Below, piece after piece: positions 1 through 5,587 of a stretch of 31,463 nt of DNA (positions are counted from its first letter, which is position 1; every line of letters starts with the position of its first letter). This DNA is from Candidatus Harrisonbacteria bacterium (GTDB taxonomy: Bacteria; Patescibacteriota; Minisyncoccia; UBA6257; UBA11618), in assembly GCA_023244865.1 (NCBI GenBank), contig JAHFLM010000001.1, positions 1 to 31,463 on the forward strand, written 5' to 3'. A model generated the notes under the pieces. That model was not told where the DNA came from, made no database searches, and saw nothing but the letters and a program-made list of their open reading frames with translations. The position numbers and the translations under genes were made by a program.

Positions 1-2
1 AT

Positions 3-944
3 GATGACATTAACTATGGGTGGGACAAGGCTTTGGCAGCTTGGCAGGCAGGGGATAGGGACTCAGCCTTTATTAATTTGGGCCACGTGTTGCATCTCAC
101 TCAAGATTTAACCGTGCCAGAACATACACGGAACGATCCGCATCCTTCCGGCAGCCCATATGAGGAATTTACTAACACGGCTCCGCTCACACTTCATTTT
201 AGTGAGCCACCTATTTTAAGTTCCGTAGATGATTATTTTAATACTCTGGCAAATTTTACGAATCATAATTTTTTTACAAATGATACGCTCAATTCAGCAA
301 TTTATTCTGAGCCAAAGATTGATAAAGAAGTTGAAAAAGATGGAATTATATATGGTGTAAGGAATATCGATGGTAAGGAAGCTATTATTTTACGAATAGA
401 TAAGTCTGCTATTGGTGGAGCAAATATCTATACAGTTAAAACCCCCATCGTCCTCGCCTCCTACTACGACATCCTCGGTAACAAAGCTGTCACTTATGGA
501 GCCGGGCTCATCGCTTTCTTTTTTGAATCGGTTGGGCAAAACATGAAAATTCGCCCCGCCCTCCTTGGCCGTCCCCGCACTTTCAGCTCGCAAATTTTGG
601 TTGGTGAACCCCTCGGCACGACGAAGCCTTTGGCGGAGTCGGCTAACAATATTAAACTCCTCGCCAACATCAAGCTCACCCTCAGCACCATCTTAAACCT
701 CAAAACCAACCCCTTAAATCTCTTCGACGGTTATTTTAGCCCCAACAACCCCACCCCCTTCACTTGGCCATCCGGCATGCCGATTGCCTTTGGCGGCGCC
801 GGCAGCTCGGGCGCCCCACCAGGCGACCCCGAATATATGATCTACGTCATCGACCCCGGCAAAGGCGGGGACGCCATTATCCTTTATGGCTATTGGTCGA
901 GCGACCAATTCGTTTCCGCAGATTCCGAAGAAAATAATTCCTAG
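3..944 (+). CDS. Partial zinc-dependent phospholipase C / S1-P1 nuclease-like protein (5' end outside window)
   Basis: The reading frame is already open at base 3 and has no convincing start or ribosome binding site inside the window, so the N-terminus lies upstream. Near the visible N-terminus is GHVLHLTQDLTVPEHTRND, the G-H-x2-H-x3-Q-D-x3-P-x-H pattern seen in zinc-dependent phospholipase C and S1/P1-type nucleases, where the His and Asp residues bind zinc. The last third is rich in Pro, Gly and Ser (PNNPTPFTWPSG, GGAGSSGAPPGDP), suggesting a flexible or surface-exposed tail. Codon use becomes much richer in C from about base 440. Such proteins are usually exported, but the signal peptide would be outside the window. 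The fold assignment is moderately sure; the substrate is unknown. Confidence 0.6.
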   Translation, partial: DDINYGWDKALAAWQAGDRDSAFINLGHVLHLTQDLTVPEHTRNDPHPSGSPYEEFTNTAPLTLHFSEPPILSSVDDYFNTLANFTNHNFFTNDTLNSAIYSEPKIDKEVEKDGIIYGVRNIDGKEAIILRIDKSAIGGANIYTVKTPIVLASYYDILGNKAVTYGAGLIAFFFESVGQNMKIRPALLGRPRTFSSQILVGEPLGTTKPLAESANNIKLLANIKLTLSTILNLKTNPLNLFDGYFSPNNPTPFTWPSGMPIAFGGAGSSGAPPGDPEYMIYVIDPGKGGDAIILYGYWSSDQFVSADSEENNS

Positions 945-947
945 CTA

Positions 948-975
948 TTGACAAATTATTTATTTAGAGTATAAT
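948..975 (+). promoter_or_regulatory. Consensus sigma-70 promoter for the 97-aa gene
   Basis: A perfect TTGACA (948-953) and a perfect TATAAT (970-975) are separated by 16 bases. The site begins four bases after the stop of the preceding gene, so the next gene forms its own transcription unit. The expected start near 982 gives a leader of about 40 bases. Confidence 0.85.
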
Positions 976-1022
976 ATGGGGGTAGATCGAACATTCCAAA
1001 ACACTTACACAGGAGCTCATTC

Positions 1023-1316
1023 ATGTTGTCTTCGGACTCGCTTAACAGACCGTGTCGTTTTCCCAAGGCCCCAGAATTTCAAAGCCACGCCAACGGAGAT
1101 CGTCAGATCGAAACCTCGATTACCTTGGCCATGATCCTCGCCGAATTTCAGAAGGACCTTCCAGACGAGGGTATCTCAGAAGTGAGGTTGGTGGATTGGA
1201 TGGGTGTGCCAGTAAAAACTTCGGAGTTGCGCGACCTCGGTTGCTTCGCATGTGACGTGTACACGTCAAGAGGTTGGGAAGCCGCGAAATTCTGGATCCT
1301 CCCCATTCAGCAATAG
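1023..1316 (+). CDS. Small hypothetical protein (97 aa)
   Basis: I do not recognise this protein. The start is fixed by an AGGAG ribosome binding site at 1011-1015 and by the consensus promoter upstream; a terminator follows at 1335, so it is a single-gene unit. It is soluble-looking, with no signal peptide or membrane segment. A helical stretch around residues 30-45 (SITLAMILAEFQKDL) is followed by alternating hydrophobic segments (EVRLVDWMGVPV, CDVYTSRGWEAAKFWILP), compatible with a small alpha/beta domain. It has two Cys in CFACDV. Its GC content and strong initiation signals resemble the other small unknown genes in this window rather than the metabolic genes. A regulatory or defence-type small protein is possible, but nothing in the sequence shows it. 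Confidence 0.6.
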   Translation: MLSSDSLNRPCRFPKAPEFQSHANGDRQIETSITLAMILAEFQKDLPDEGISEVRLVDWMGVPVKTSELRDLGCFACDVYTSRGWEAAKFWILPIQQ

Positions 1317-1334
1317 GTGATTCGATGTTCATCA

Positions 1335-1363
1335 AAAGCCCCCGCAACTGCCGGGGCTTTTTA
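1335..1363 (+). terminator. Intrinsic terminator after the 97-aa gene
   Basis: AAAGCCCC (1335-1342) pairs with GGGGCTTT (1353-1360) around a 10-base loop and runs into a T-rich tail. Confidence 0.85.
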
Positions 1364-1425
1364 ATTTTTCTGTAATCAGAAAAATTATCCTGCGAAGTTT
1401 TAACGAAGTAGGATTACAATTAGGA

Positions 1426-1453
1426 TTGACATTTTTACCTTTTAATTTAAACT
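1426..1453 (+). promoter_or_regulatory. Probable sigma-70 promoter for the exported 156-aa protein
   Basis: TTGACA at 1426-1431 is followed 16 bases later by TAAACT (1448-1453), a four-of-six match to TATAAT. The -35 is perfect and the -10 is weaker. Confidence 0.6.
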
Positions 1454-1503
1454 AATCCTCAGTTCGTTGAGCCCCCACACCTCTTTTTAGGAGGACTACT
1501 CTC

Positions 1504-1974
1504 ATGAGTACTCCGCGCAGAAAACTTGTTTTGGCGATCGTATCTTTGAGTTTGCTGGCATTTTGCGGTTTGAGTAACGCTGAAAAGGCAGAGAAACAAG
1601 AAGTTAAATCCAAAGAATACAAAGTCGAAGTTTATATCGGCCAAGAACATCTGCCAGATTTTCAAGGATGTAAGACTTGGGTTAGTATTGGTGTTGATCC
1701 ATCATGTCCGCATTTTTCGGGCTTCGAGATTGTTGGCTCCAATCCTAACGCCGAAGTAATGCATTCACTTTCGGATGGCTCGGTGTACATCAAGTTCAAT
1801 GAGCCAATAACCAACGCAAAGGTTATGGTTAGATACGAAGCCAATAGCTCCAACGGGATTAAGGTAGTTGTAAAAGACGACAATAATCTCGAGGTTCTTA
1901 TCTCAAGTAATGATCTTAGCTACAAAGTTTGGAGTCATATCATTAACCCTCCGCCAAAAGAAGAAAAGAAGTAA
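1504..1974 (+). CDS. Small exported hypothetical protein (156 aa)
   Basis: The start is fixed by a perfect AGGAGG at 1489-1494. Residues 1-26 form a classical signal peptide: basic n-region RRK at 5-7, a hydrophobic core at 8-21, and likely signal peptidase I cleavage after SNA (residue 26). The Cys at 21 is preceded by Phe and does not make a normal lipobox, so a lipoprotein is unlikely. The mature part is about 130 residues, rich in alternating hydrophobic and polar residues (YKVEVYIG, GSVYIKF, NAKVMVRYEA, GIKVVVKDD), as expected for a beta-sandwich, and has two Cys (CKTWVSIGVDPSC) that could form a disulfide. It ends in Pro/Lys/Glu. I do not recognise the family. It has its own promoter and terminator. 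A secreted or cell-surface role is inferred. Confidence 0.7.
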   Translation: MSTPRRKLVLAIVSLSLLAFCGLSNAEKAEKQEVKSKEYKVEVYIGQEHLPDFQGCKTWVSIGVDPSCPHFSGFEIVGSNPNAEVMHSLSDGSVYIKFNEPITNAKVMVRYEANSSNGIKVVVKDDNNLEVLISSNDLSYKVWSHIINPPPKEEKK

Positions 1975-1989
1975 TTTTGAATAAATATT

Positions 1990-2013
1990 AAATCCCCACG
2001 AGGGGATTTTTTT
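1990..2013 (+). terminator. Intrinsic terminator
   Basis: AAATCCCC (1990-1997) pairs with GGGGATTT (2002-2009) around loop ACGA, followed by T residues. It closes the exported-protein unit. Confidence 0.85.
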
Positions 2014-2017
2014 ATCT

Positions 2018-2128
2018 ATCACCTCGAGTGAAACGAGAAGGTCTAGCGTTAGCGGGTTTTAATATTAATATGAACTAACGTTCTAGATCTCCTCGTCCTA
2101 ATTCTCAGAATTAGAACTCGAGATGACA
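2018..2128. repeat. MITE-like palindromic element, CTCGAG/ATGACA type
   Basis: An element of about 110 bp fills the gap between the terminator and rpe. Its ends are inverted relative to each other: TATCACCTCGAGT at the left and ACTCGAGATGACA at the right. Inside are a second inverted pair (TCTAGCGTTAG at 2042-2052 with CTAACGTTCTAGA at 2075-2087) and a perfect palindrome CTAATTCT/AGAATTAG. The right half (CTAATTCTCxGAATTAGxACTCGAGATGACA) recurs upstream of the transketolase N gene and in part upstream of the L25 gene. No protein is encoded. It ends 13 bases before the -10 of rpe. Confidence 0.7.
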
Positions 2129-2138
2129 TGCTAATAAA

Positions 2139-2147
2139 TGCTAAAAT
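2139..2147 (+). promoter_or_regulatory. Extended -10 promoter for rpe, apparently leaderless
   Basis: TGC-TAAAAT (2139-2147) lies six bases before the GTG start at 2154, so the expected transcription start falls on the start codon. No Shine-Dalgarno site and no good -35 are seen. Confidence 0.55.
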
Positions 2148-2153
2148 AAAACA

Positions 2154-2783
2154 GTGATCATTCCTTCGATCAATGCGCAGAATCAGGCAGACGCGGCTTT
2201 TCAAATCAAAGCTTGCTCGACTTTTTTGTCTAAAAAAACCGGGTGGCTGCATTTGGACTTTTCAGACGGGGAATTCGGCTCGATCAAAACCTGGGGTAAC
2301 TTTTCCAAATTAAATTCTATTAATAAACATTATTCCACCGAGGTTCACTTAATGACTAAGAGGCCAGAAAAGTTTTTGATTCCTTGCGCCAAAGCCAAAA
2401 TCAAAAGAGTGATTGTTCACCTCGAGTCCATCTCAAATTTTCAAAAGTTATTTTTAGCCTCTCGAGCCTTGAAGCTCGAGCTCGCTCTTGCCATTAACCC
2501 CGAAACCTCCGCCTCTCAACTTCTTCTCTATCCTCAAGTTTCTTTTTTCACCATCCTCGCCGTCCACCCCGGCAAGAGCGCCCAAAAAATTCAACATAAC
2601 ACCATTTCAAAAATCAAATTTCTCAAGGCACATTTCCCCAAAGCCAAAATTGAAGTCGATGGGGGAGTGACCGCGGAAAATATCAAAGCTCTCAAGCAGG
2701 CCGGCGCCACCCACCTAGTCGCCCACCACGCTATTTTCAAAACCGAGGATTATAAAAATAATTTTTTGAAGTTGAAAAAGTAA
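2154..2783 (+). CDS. rpe: Ribulose-phosphate 3-epimerase
   Basis: This enzyme interconverts ribulose 5-phosphate and xylulose 5-phosphate in the non-oxidative pentose phosphate pathway. The 209 residues cover the family's usual TIM barrel of about 220. Key sites can be read off: PSI near the N-terminus, metal and catalytic residues in LHLDFSDG (H33, D35), EVHLM (H65) and EVDGG (D169), the NPET loop, and a C-terminal VAHHAIF in place of the usual VAGSAIF phosphate loop. The sequence is divergent: DFSDGEFGS replaces the common DVMDGHFVPN, and VHPGKSAQ replaces NPGFGGQ, so a related epimerase activity cannot be excluded. The GTG start is chosen because it sits directly behind the -10 box and begins the first beta strand. 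Transketolase and aldolase genes nearby supply the partner reactions. Confidence 0.85.
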   Translation: MIIPSINAQNQADAAFQIKACSTFLSKKTGWLHLDFSDGEFGSIKTWGNFSKLNSINKHYSTEVHLMTKRPEKFLIPCAKAKIKRVIVHLESISNFQKLFLASRALKLELALAINPETSASQLLLYPQVSFFTILAVHPGKSAQKIQHNTISKIKFLKAHFPKAKIEVDGGVTAENIKALKQAGATHLVAHHAIFKTEDYKNNFLKLKK

Positions 2784-2796
2784 TTTATAAGTATTC

Positions 2797-2996
2797 CAAA
2801 ATGCCAAGTAGATTACCACGGGAGTTTTGTGATTAATTTTTAAATATTGAATAGATTCTACCCTCCTTCGCATAAAGCTACGGACGGGCACAGCGCCTCA
2901 ATTCCGAATTGATTCTTTGGGGAGATAAATGAGTGGATCCCGGATGAGTACTCCGGGACGACGAGTACGTCGATTGGGAGCGGGCTCTGAATGACC
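2797..2996 (-). repeat. Mosaic TGTCATTC-family repeat in reverse orientation, with insert
   Basis: Read on the minus strand this 200-base stretch starts with GGTCATTCAGAGCCC and contains GAATCAATTCGGAATTGAGGCG, then AATCTATTCAATATTT and AATCACAAAACTCCCGTGG. It therefore matches the copy at 21790-21899 module by module. Two extra modules interrupt it: a CCCGGA/TCCGGG hairpin (around 2939-2958, also seen at 6512-6535) and a CCTTCGC-type module (2863-2893). The gap from 2784 to 3157 holds only repeats and a terminator; no gene is seen. Confidence 0.65.
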
Positions 2997-3029
2997 CACC
3001 TTCGCATGAAGCTTCGGCGAGGCACGGCA
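2863..3029. repeat. Two direct copies of a CCTTCGCAT...GGGCAC-type intergenic module
   Basis: TCCTTCGCATAAAGCTACGG (from 2864) and ACCTTCGCATGAAGCTTCGG (from 2999) are direct copies, each running on into a G-rich GGCAC end. An inverted relative is found at about 18612-18640. These short modules lie only between genes. Confidence 0.5.
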
Positions 3030-3073
3030 GTATGAAAAATTAAAAAAAATTAACCTCGCAATGACAGTAAAAT

Positions 3074-3112
3074 AAAAAAACAGCCACCACTTGCGCGTGG
3101 TAGACTGTTTGC
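3074..3112 (-). terminator. Terminator for the last gene of the small-gene array
   Basis: On the minus strand AAACAG...CCAC pairs with GTGG...CTGTTT and is followed by a run of T (plus-strand A residues 3074-3080). Confidence 0.8.
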
Positions 3113-3157
3113 TTTAAGAGATACTTCCCTTTATATCCTGACTTCAATTTTCAAAGA

Positions 3158-3469
3158 TCACAAACTTTTTCCCGCTTCGATTTGTTGAGAGATAATGTCG
3201 AGCACATCATTGAGTCTCTGGATGATTGATGGCCTATCTCTTTCCAGTGGGCGAATATTCAAGATTAATGCCACCTCAGTCATGTCGCAATTTTCACCTT
3301 GCGTCGCAATCCAGGCATCTGAAACTTTAGCAGCCACCCCAGCATTTAGTGACACATCCGGCACCTTTGTCCCTGCATTGCAAACAATGAGTATCGAACA
3401 GCGGCTACATCCTTCGCAATCTGGTAAACCGTTCACCGTGAGCGTGAAGCCATTCCTGGCAATAATCAT
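3158..3469 (-). CDS. Array gene 6: small Cys-motif protein of unknown function
   Basis: This 103-residue protein is a clear paralogue of array gene 1 (4968-5264). Both share GLPDxxGCSxC near residues 14-24, a second Cys in the next strand, TEVxxxLxIRPLE near the middle, and PSxIQRL near the C-terminus. The Cys pair in GCSRC plus Cys 18 could bind a metal, but this is inference. No signal peptide or membrane segment is present. The start is chosen because it aligns with the paralogue's start, with a G-rich site upstream. Unlike genes 1-5 it is separated by a terminator and a tandem repeat, so it is probably transcribed separately. I do not recognise a known family. Confidence 0.7.
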   Translation of the reverse strand: MIIARNGFTLTVNGLPDCEGCSRCSILIVCNAGTKVPDVSLNAGVAAKVSDAWIATQGENCDMTEVALILNIRPLERDRPSIIQRLNDVLDIISQQIEAGKSL

Positions 3470-3476
3470 AAGACCC

Positions 3477-3609
3477 CCATGTTGAATTTGCGCTTGTTCT
3501 GGTATTTAGACGTAACGACCGATAGATCTATTACACTATCGAATCCCATCTTGAATTTCGGGTTGTTCTGGCATTTAAGCCGTAACCACCTAGTGATCCA
3601 TTACACTTT
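3477..3609 (-). repeat. Tandem direct repeat, two diverged copies, 69-base period
   Basis: The block at 3477-3540 is repeated at 3546-3609. Shared landmarks in the same order are CTTGAATTT/GTTGAATTT, TTGTTCTGG, ATTTA, CGTAAC, GATC and ATTACACT. About four in five positions agree by eye. It lies between the terminator of array genes 1-5 and the start of gene 6, so it is the 5' region of gene 6. Read on the minus strand, each copy ends in a CATGGG or GATGGG segment near the gene start. Its function is unknown; a duplicated control region is the simplest reading. Confidence 0.65.
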
Positions 3610-3615
3610 CATAAA

Positions 3616-3650
3616 AAACAACAAAAAACAGCCGCTTTTGCGACTGTTTG
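3616..3650 (-). terminator. Terminator of array genes 1-5
   Basis: On the minus strand AAACAGTCGC pairs with GCGGCTGTTT around loop AAAA (plus 3626-3635 with 3640-3649), followed by TTTTTTG. It lies 14 bases after the stop of array gene 5. Confidence 0.85.
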
Positions 3651-3663
3651 CCTATTTTTACCA

Positions 3664-3984
3664 TTAGTAGTGACCTTCAAGTGTGGTTGGCTTATCTACG
3701 AAGTTGTCTTTCAAGATTTTATCGATCACCCGAGCTAGGCTAGAGAGAATTTTGGTTGCGTCATCGCTTTTGAATCGGATATCTACCTGACCTTCTATGC
3801 CAGAAAGAGGCTCCCCAACCCAATCGACGTCAACTTCTTTCATCAAATCAAGTTCGGTCAAAACTTCTACCAATCTCAGCTTTTGTCTGGCTTTTCCAAA
3901 AGACTGGTAGTCAATTCTCCATTTTTGCCTTTCAGCTTCTAGCTGTTTAGCTTCAACCTGAAAATATTGGTTTCGAAACTTCAT
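3664..3984 (-). CDS. Array gene 5: small paralogous protein of unknown function
   Basis: This 106-residue protein starts MKFRNQYFQVEA, the same N-terminal pattern (M-h-F-x-x-x-[YH]-F) as array genes 2, 3 and 4. It goes on with WRIDYQSFGKARQK, closely matched by WTIEVSSLGEARQE in gene 4. The C-terminal half has the shared VDIRF strand and a closing amphipathic helix (LARVIDKILKDNF). The start at 3984 is preferred over a frame opening 12 codons earlier because AAGGAGG lies seven bases before it and because it aligns with the paralogues. The 25-base gap to gene 4 and the terminator directly after it show that it ends an operon. No known family is recognised. Confidence 0.75.
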   Translation of the reverse strand: MKFRNQYFQVEAKQLEAERQKWRIDYQSFGKARQKLRLVEVLTELDLMKEVDVDWVGEPLSGIEGQVDIRFKSDDATKILSSLARVIDKILKDNFVDKPTTLEGHY

Positions 3985-4009
3985 GATCAACCTCCTTCTG
4001 GGGTGTTTG

Positions 4010-4303
4010 TTAACATGCAAAGTTATTGTACAAGAGTTTGTCCATTAGTATGGAAAGCTTCCGAAGTACGCTGTCCATACTTTGATCCAGGAATCGAAAG
4101 CTGAGTTTTGAGCTCATTCCTGTTACGCTTTCTTCGCTCTCTTTAATTTCAACTTTTCTCAATAAACCAATGTCAATCAAAGCTTCTGCTATCGAGACTT
4201 CCTGTCTCGCTTCACCTAAGGAGCTAACTTCAATCGTCCAAATCTGTAATACATGATCAGTCTGCGTTGCTTTAACGCTAAAATGTTCATTTTCAAAAAT
4301 CAT
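4010..4303 (-). CDS. Array gene 4: small paralogous protein of unknown function
   Basis: The 97-residue product begins MIFENEHFSVKA and has WTIEVSSLGEARQEVSIAEAL, then a strand (SKLSFRF) and a C-terminal helix (LSILMDKLLYNNF). It shares this order with genes 2, 3 and 5. Its start is two bases after the stop of gene 3, with GGAGAGGG serving as ribosome binding site inside the end of gene 3, so the two are probably translationally linked. There is no signal peptide, no membrane segment and no Cys cluster. The short length and strong divergence from its neighbours (perhaps 25-30 percent identity by eye) suggest an old duplication under diversifying or relaxed selection. Confidence 0.75.
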   Translation of the reverse strand: MIFENEHFSVKATQTDHVLQIWTIEVSSLGEARQEVSIAEALIDIGLLRKVEIKESEESVTGMSSKLSFRFLDQSMDSVLRKLSILMDKLLYNNFAC

Positions 4304-4305
4304 GA

Positions 4306-4620
4306 TTAACCCTCTCCTTCCATTCTCTCGGCAACGGTGGTGTTAGCCAAAATCGCGGTAATTAACCTTCCTATGTCAGAAAAAGCAACAATCAGTCCAT
4401 TGTGATTCGAAAATTGAATTTCAATAGAGCACTGTGTTTTGTCAGCATTTTTTTCATATTTGGTAACCTCCGCGCCTGGCATTAAGAATGCTTTTGCTAC
4501 ATCGGTTAATTCGGCGGCCTGCCCTACTTTTCCCTTTGACTCCACTTGAAACAGATAGGTATTTTCACTTGACCCCACCTGCTCAACCAAGAGTTTGAAA
4601 TACTGACTTTCAAATTTCAT
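4306..4620 (-). CDS. Array gene 3: small paralogous protein of unknown function
   Basis: This 104-residue protein begins MKFESQYFKLLVEQ and keeps the array pattern: an N-terminal strand, a short central strand (YLFQVESKGKVGQA), a helix, a strand CSIEIQF, and a C-terminal helix (FSDIGRLITAIL). An AAGGAGAT ribosome binding site lies seven bases before the ATG. It differs from gene 5 most in the middle, which carries VEVTKYEKNADKTQ-like charged loops. It is third in the operon that starts at the promoter at 5326-5354. Its function is unknown; a small binding domain is a reasonable guess, but no ligand or catalytic residues can be seen. Confidence 0.75.
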   Translation of the reverse strand: MKFESQYFKLLVEQVGSSENTYLFQVESKGKVGQAAELTDVAKAFLMPGAEVTKYEKNADKTQCSIEIQFSNHNGLIVAFSDIGRLITAILANTTVAERMEGEG

Positions 4621-4649
4621 AATCGATCTCCTTTTTGGTTTGAGATGAT

Positions 4650-4943
4650 TTAATCAACGAGTGTAAAATTCACAATAACTTGATCAACCAGATTTCCAAT
4701 TTGGCCAAGGATTACACCCCTCGCCCAGTTTGGAAAACGAATTTGTAAGCTGCAATAGCTTCGCTCTGGATTTTCATGGTAAAGCAAAACTTCTATGCCA
4801 CCCATTAGATGTCGAAGTAAATTATCCAGGGAACATTTCTGACGTTCTTCTTGTTTCGCATAACAAGTTATCGTCCAGTCTTGTTTGGGTCCATCATGCT
4901 TAGTTGCAATGATCGTAAAGTATTCACTTTCGAATTTTAGCAT
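4650..4943 (-). CDS. Array gene 2: small paralogous protein of unknown function
   Basis: The 97-residue product starts MLKFESEYFTIIAT, with WTITCYAKQEERQKCSL next, then a Cys-containing strand (YCSLQIRF) and a C-terminal helix (LGQIGNLVDQVIVNF). The W-T-I, R-Q, h-x-IRF and D-x-h-hxNF positions line up with genes 4 and 5. It is preceded by a G-rich ribosome binding site (AGGGGGA) and lies 24 bases after gene 1, consistent with one operon. No signal peptide is seen. I do not recognise a known family, and the array context is the only clue to its role. Confidence 0.75.
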   Translation of the reverse strand: MLKFESEYFTIIATKHDGPKQDWTITCYAKQEERQKCSLDNLLRHLMGGIEVLLYHENPERSYCSLQIRFPNWARGVILGQIGNLVDQVIVNFTLVD

Positions 4944-4967
4944 CGCCGTCCCCCTATCTTGCTTGAG

Positions 4968-5264
4968 TTACTCGGTATGACCAGAAACAAATCCAATTAT
5001 CTGACTAAGTCTTTGAATTACTGAAGGCTGATGCTGTTCGAGTGGTCGAATATGCAAGGTGATAGAGACTTCGGTAAAGCGCTCATTTTCTTGCTGGCCA
5101 GCAATACAAGCTCCAGGGACTCTCGTGGCTACCACAACAGATAGCGAGTCACGCTTCATTCTGGTTCCCGGTTCACATGAAACTTTGAGCATGCAGCAGC
5201 TACATCCATCATTATCTGGTAAGCCAATTACTTCAATTTTAAAGCATTTGAACTGCAGAAGCAT
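4968..5264 (-). CDS. Array gene 1: small Cys-motif protein heading the operon
   Basis: The 98-residue product MLLQFKCFKIEV... shares GLPDxxGCSxC, a second Cys, TEVxxxLxIRPLE and PSxIQRL with array gene 6. It also has the N-terminal F-x-x-F-x-h strand of genes 2-5. The start at 5264 is chosen because AAGGAGAT lies seven bases upstream. An ATG 22 codons further up lies inside the -10 box of the operon promoter and cannot be translated from that transcript. The adjacent Cys residues (GCSCC) plus Cys in the following strand could bind metal or form disulfides. No known family is recognised. As first gene it probably shares expression with genes 2-5. Confidence 0.75.
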   Translation of the reverse strand: MLLQFKCFKIEVIGLPDNDGCSCCMLKVSCEPGTRMKRDSLSVVVATRVPGACIAGQQENERFTEVSITLHIRPLEQHQPSVIQRLSQIIGFVSGHTE

Positions 5265-5325
5265 TGCGATCTCCTTATTCAGTTGTGTTTTGAGGTGGGG
5301 AATCCAGCTCATTTGTTCTGCCGGC

Positions 5326-5354
5326 ATCATACCAAAAATAGGCTATTTTGTCAA
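5326..5354 (-). promoter_or_regulatory. Strong promoter of the small-gene array operon
   Basis: On the minus strand a perfect TTGACA (5349-5354) and TATGAT (5326-5331) are 17 bases apart. It points into array genes 1-5 and sets the true start of gene 1 downstream of it. Confidence 0.85.
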
Positions 5355-5378
5355 ATAAAGCCTAGATACCAAGCGATT

Positions 5379-5397
5379 TCCTGAATTTATTTCAGGA
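5379..5397. promoter_or_regulatory. Dyad site 1 (TCCTGAA-n5-TTCAGGA), possible operator
   Basis: A perfect 7-bp inverted repeat with a 5-base centre lies 24 bases upstream of the -35 of the array promoter. A near copy with the same geometry sits at 5490-5508. It has no T tract on either strand, so it does not look like a terminator. Binding of a regulator is inferred. Confidence 0.45.
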
Positions 5398-5489
5398 CCT
5401 TCCATGGGTCGGCACTCAATCATTAGCCTTTTCGCCGTTATCAAAAATTGAGCTTTTTATTAACTAAAACAAAAACATCCCAATGAAGA

Positions 5490-5508
5490 TCCTGAGGTAA
5501 ATTCAGGA
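5490..5508. promoter_or_regulatory. Dyad site 2 (TCCTGAG-n5-TTCAGGA), possible operator
   Basis: It has the same 7-5-7 arrangement as site 1 with one changed base in the left arm, and lies 45 bases upstream of the -35 of the divergent RNA promoter. The flanks are also partly inverted copies: GGGTCGGC after site 1 and GACCC...CAGCCG after site 2. Confidence 0.45.
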
Positions 5509-5553
5509 AGACCCATACCAGCCGAACCCTTTTGCTTCATATTACAGTTAGTG

Positions 5554-5581
5554 TTGACAAAAACGCCCATTATGCTATACT
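5554..5581 (+). promoter_or_regulatory. Strong promoter of the putative large RNA and tRNA-Arg
   Basis: A perfect TTGACA (5554-5559), 16 bases, then an extended -10 TGC-TATACT (5573-5581). The expected start is near 5588. No gene with a credible start follows for over 600 bases. Confidence 0.85.
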
Positions 5582-5587
5582 ATCCCC

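Noticed and set aside
1504..1974. Lipoprotein reading of the 156-aa exported protein (Cys 21)
   Set aside because: Phe directly before the Cys breaks the lipobox, while SNA at 24-26 gives a good signal peptidase I site.
3195..3485. Plus-strand frames opposite the array genes (also 5059-5358)
   Set aside because: They mirror genes 6 and 1, lack ribosome binding sites and carry no paralogue signal, unlike the minus-strand frames.
3477..3609. CRISPR-like repeat
   Set aside because: Only two copies, 69-base period with no spacer structure, copies diverged throughout, no cas genes.
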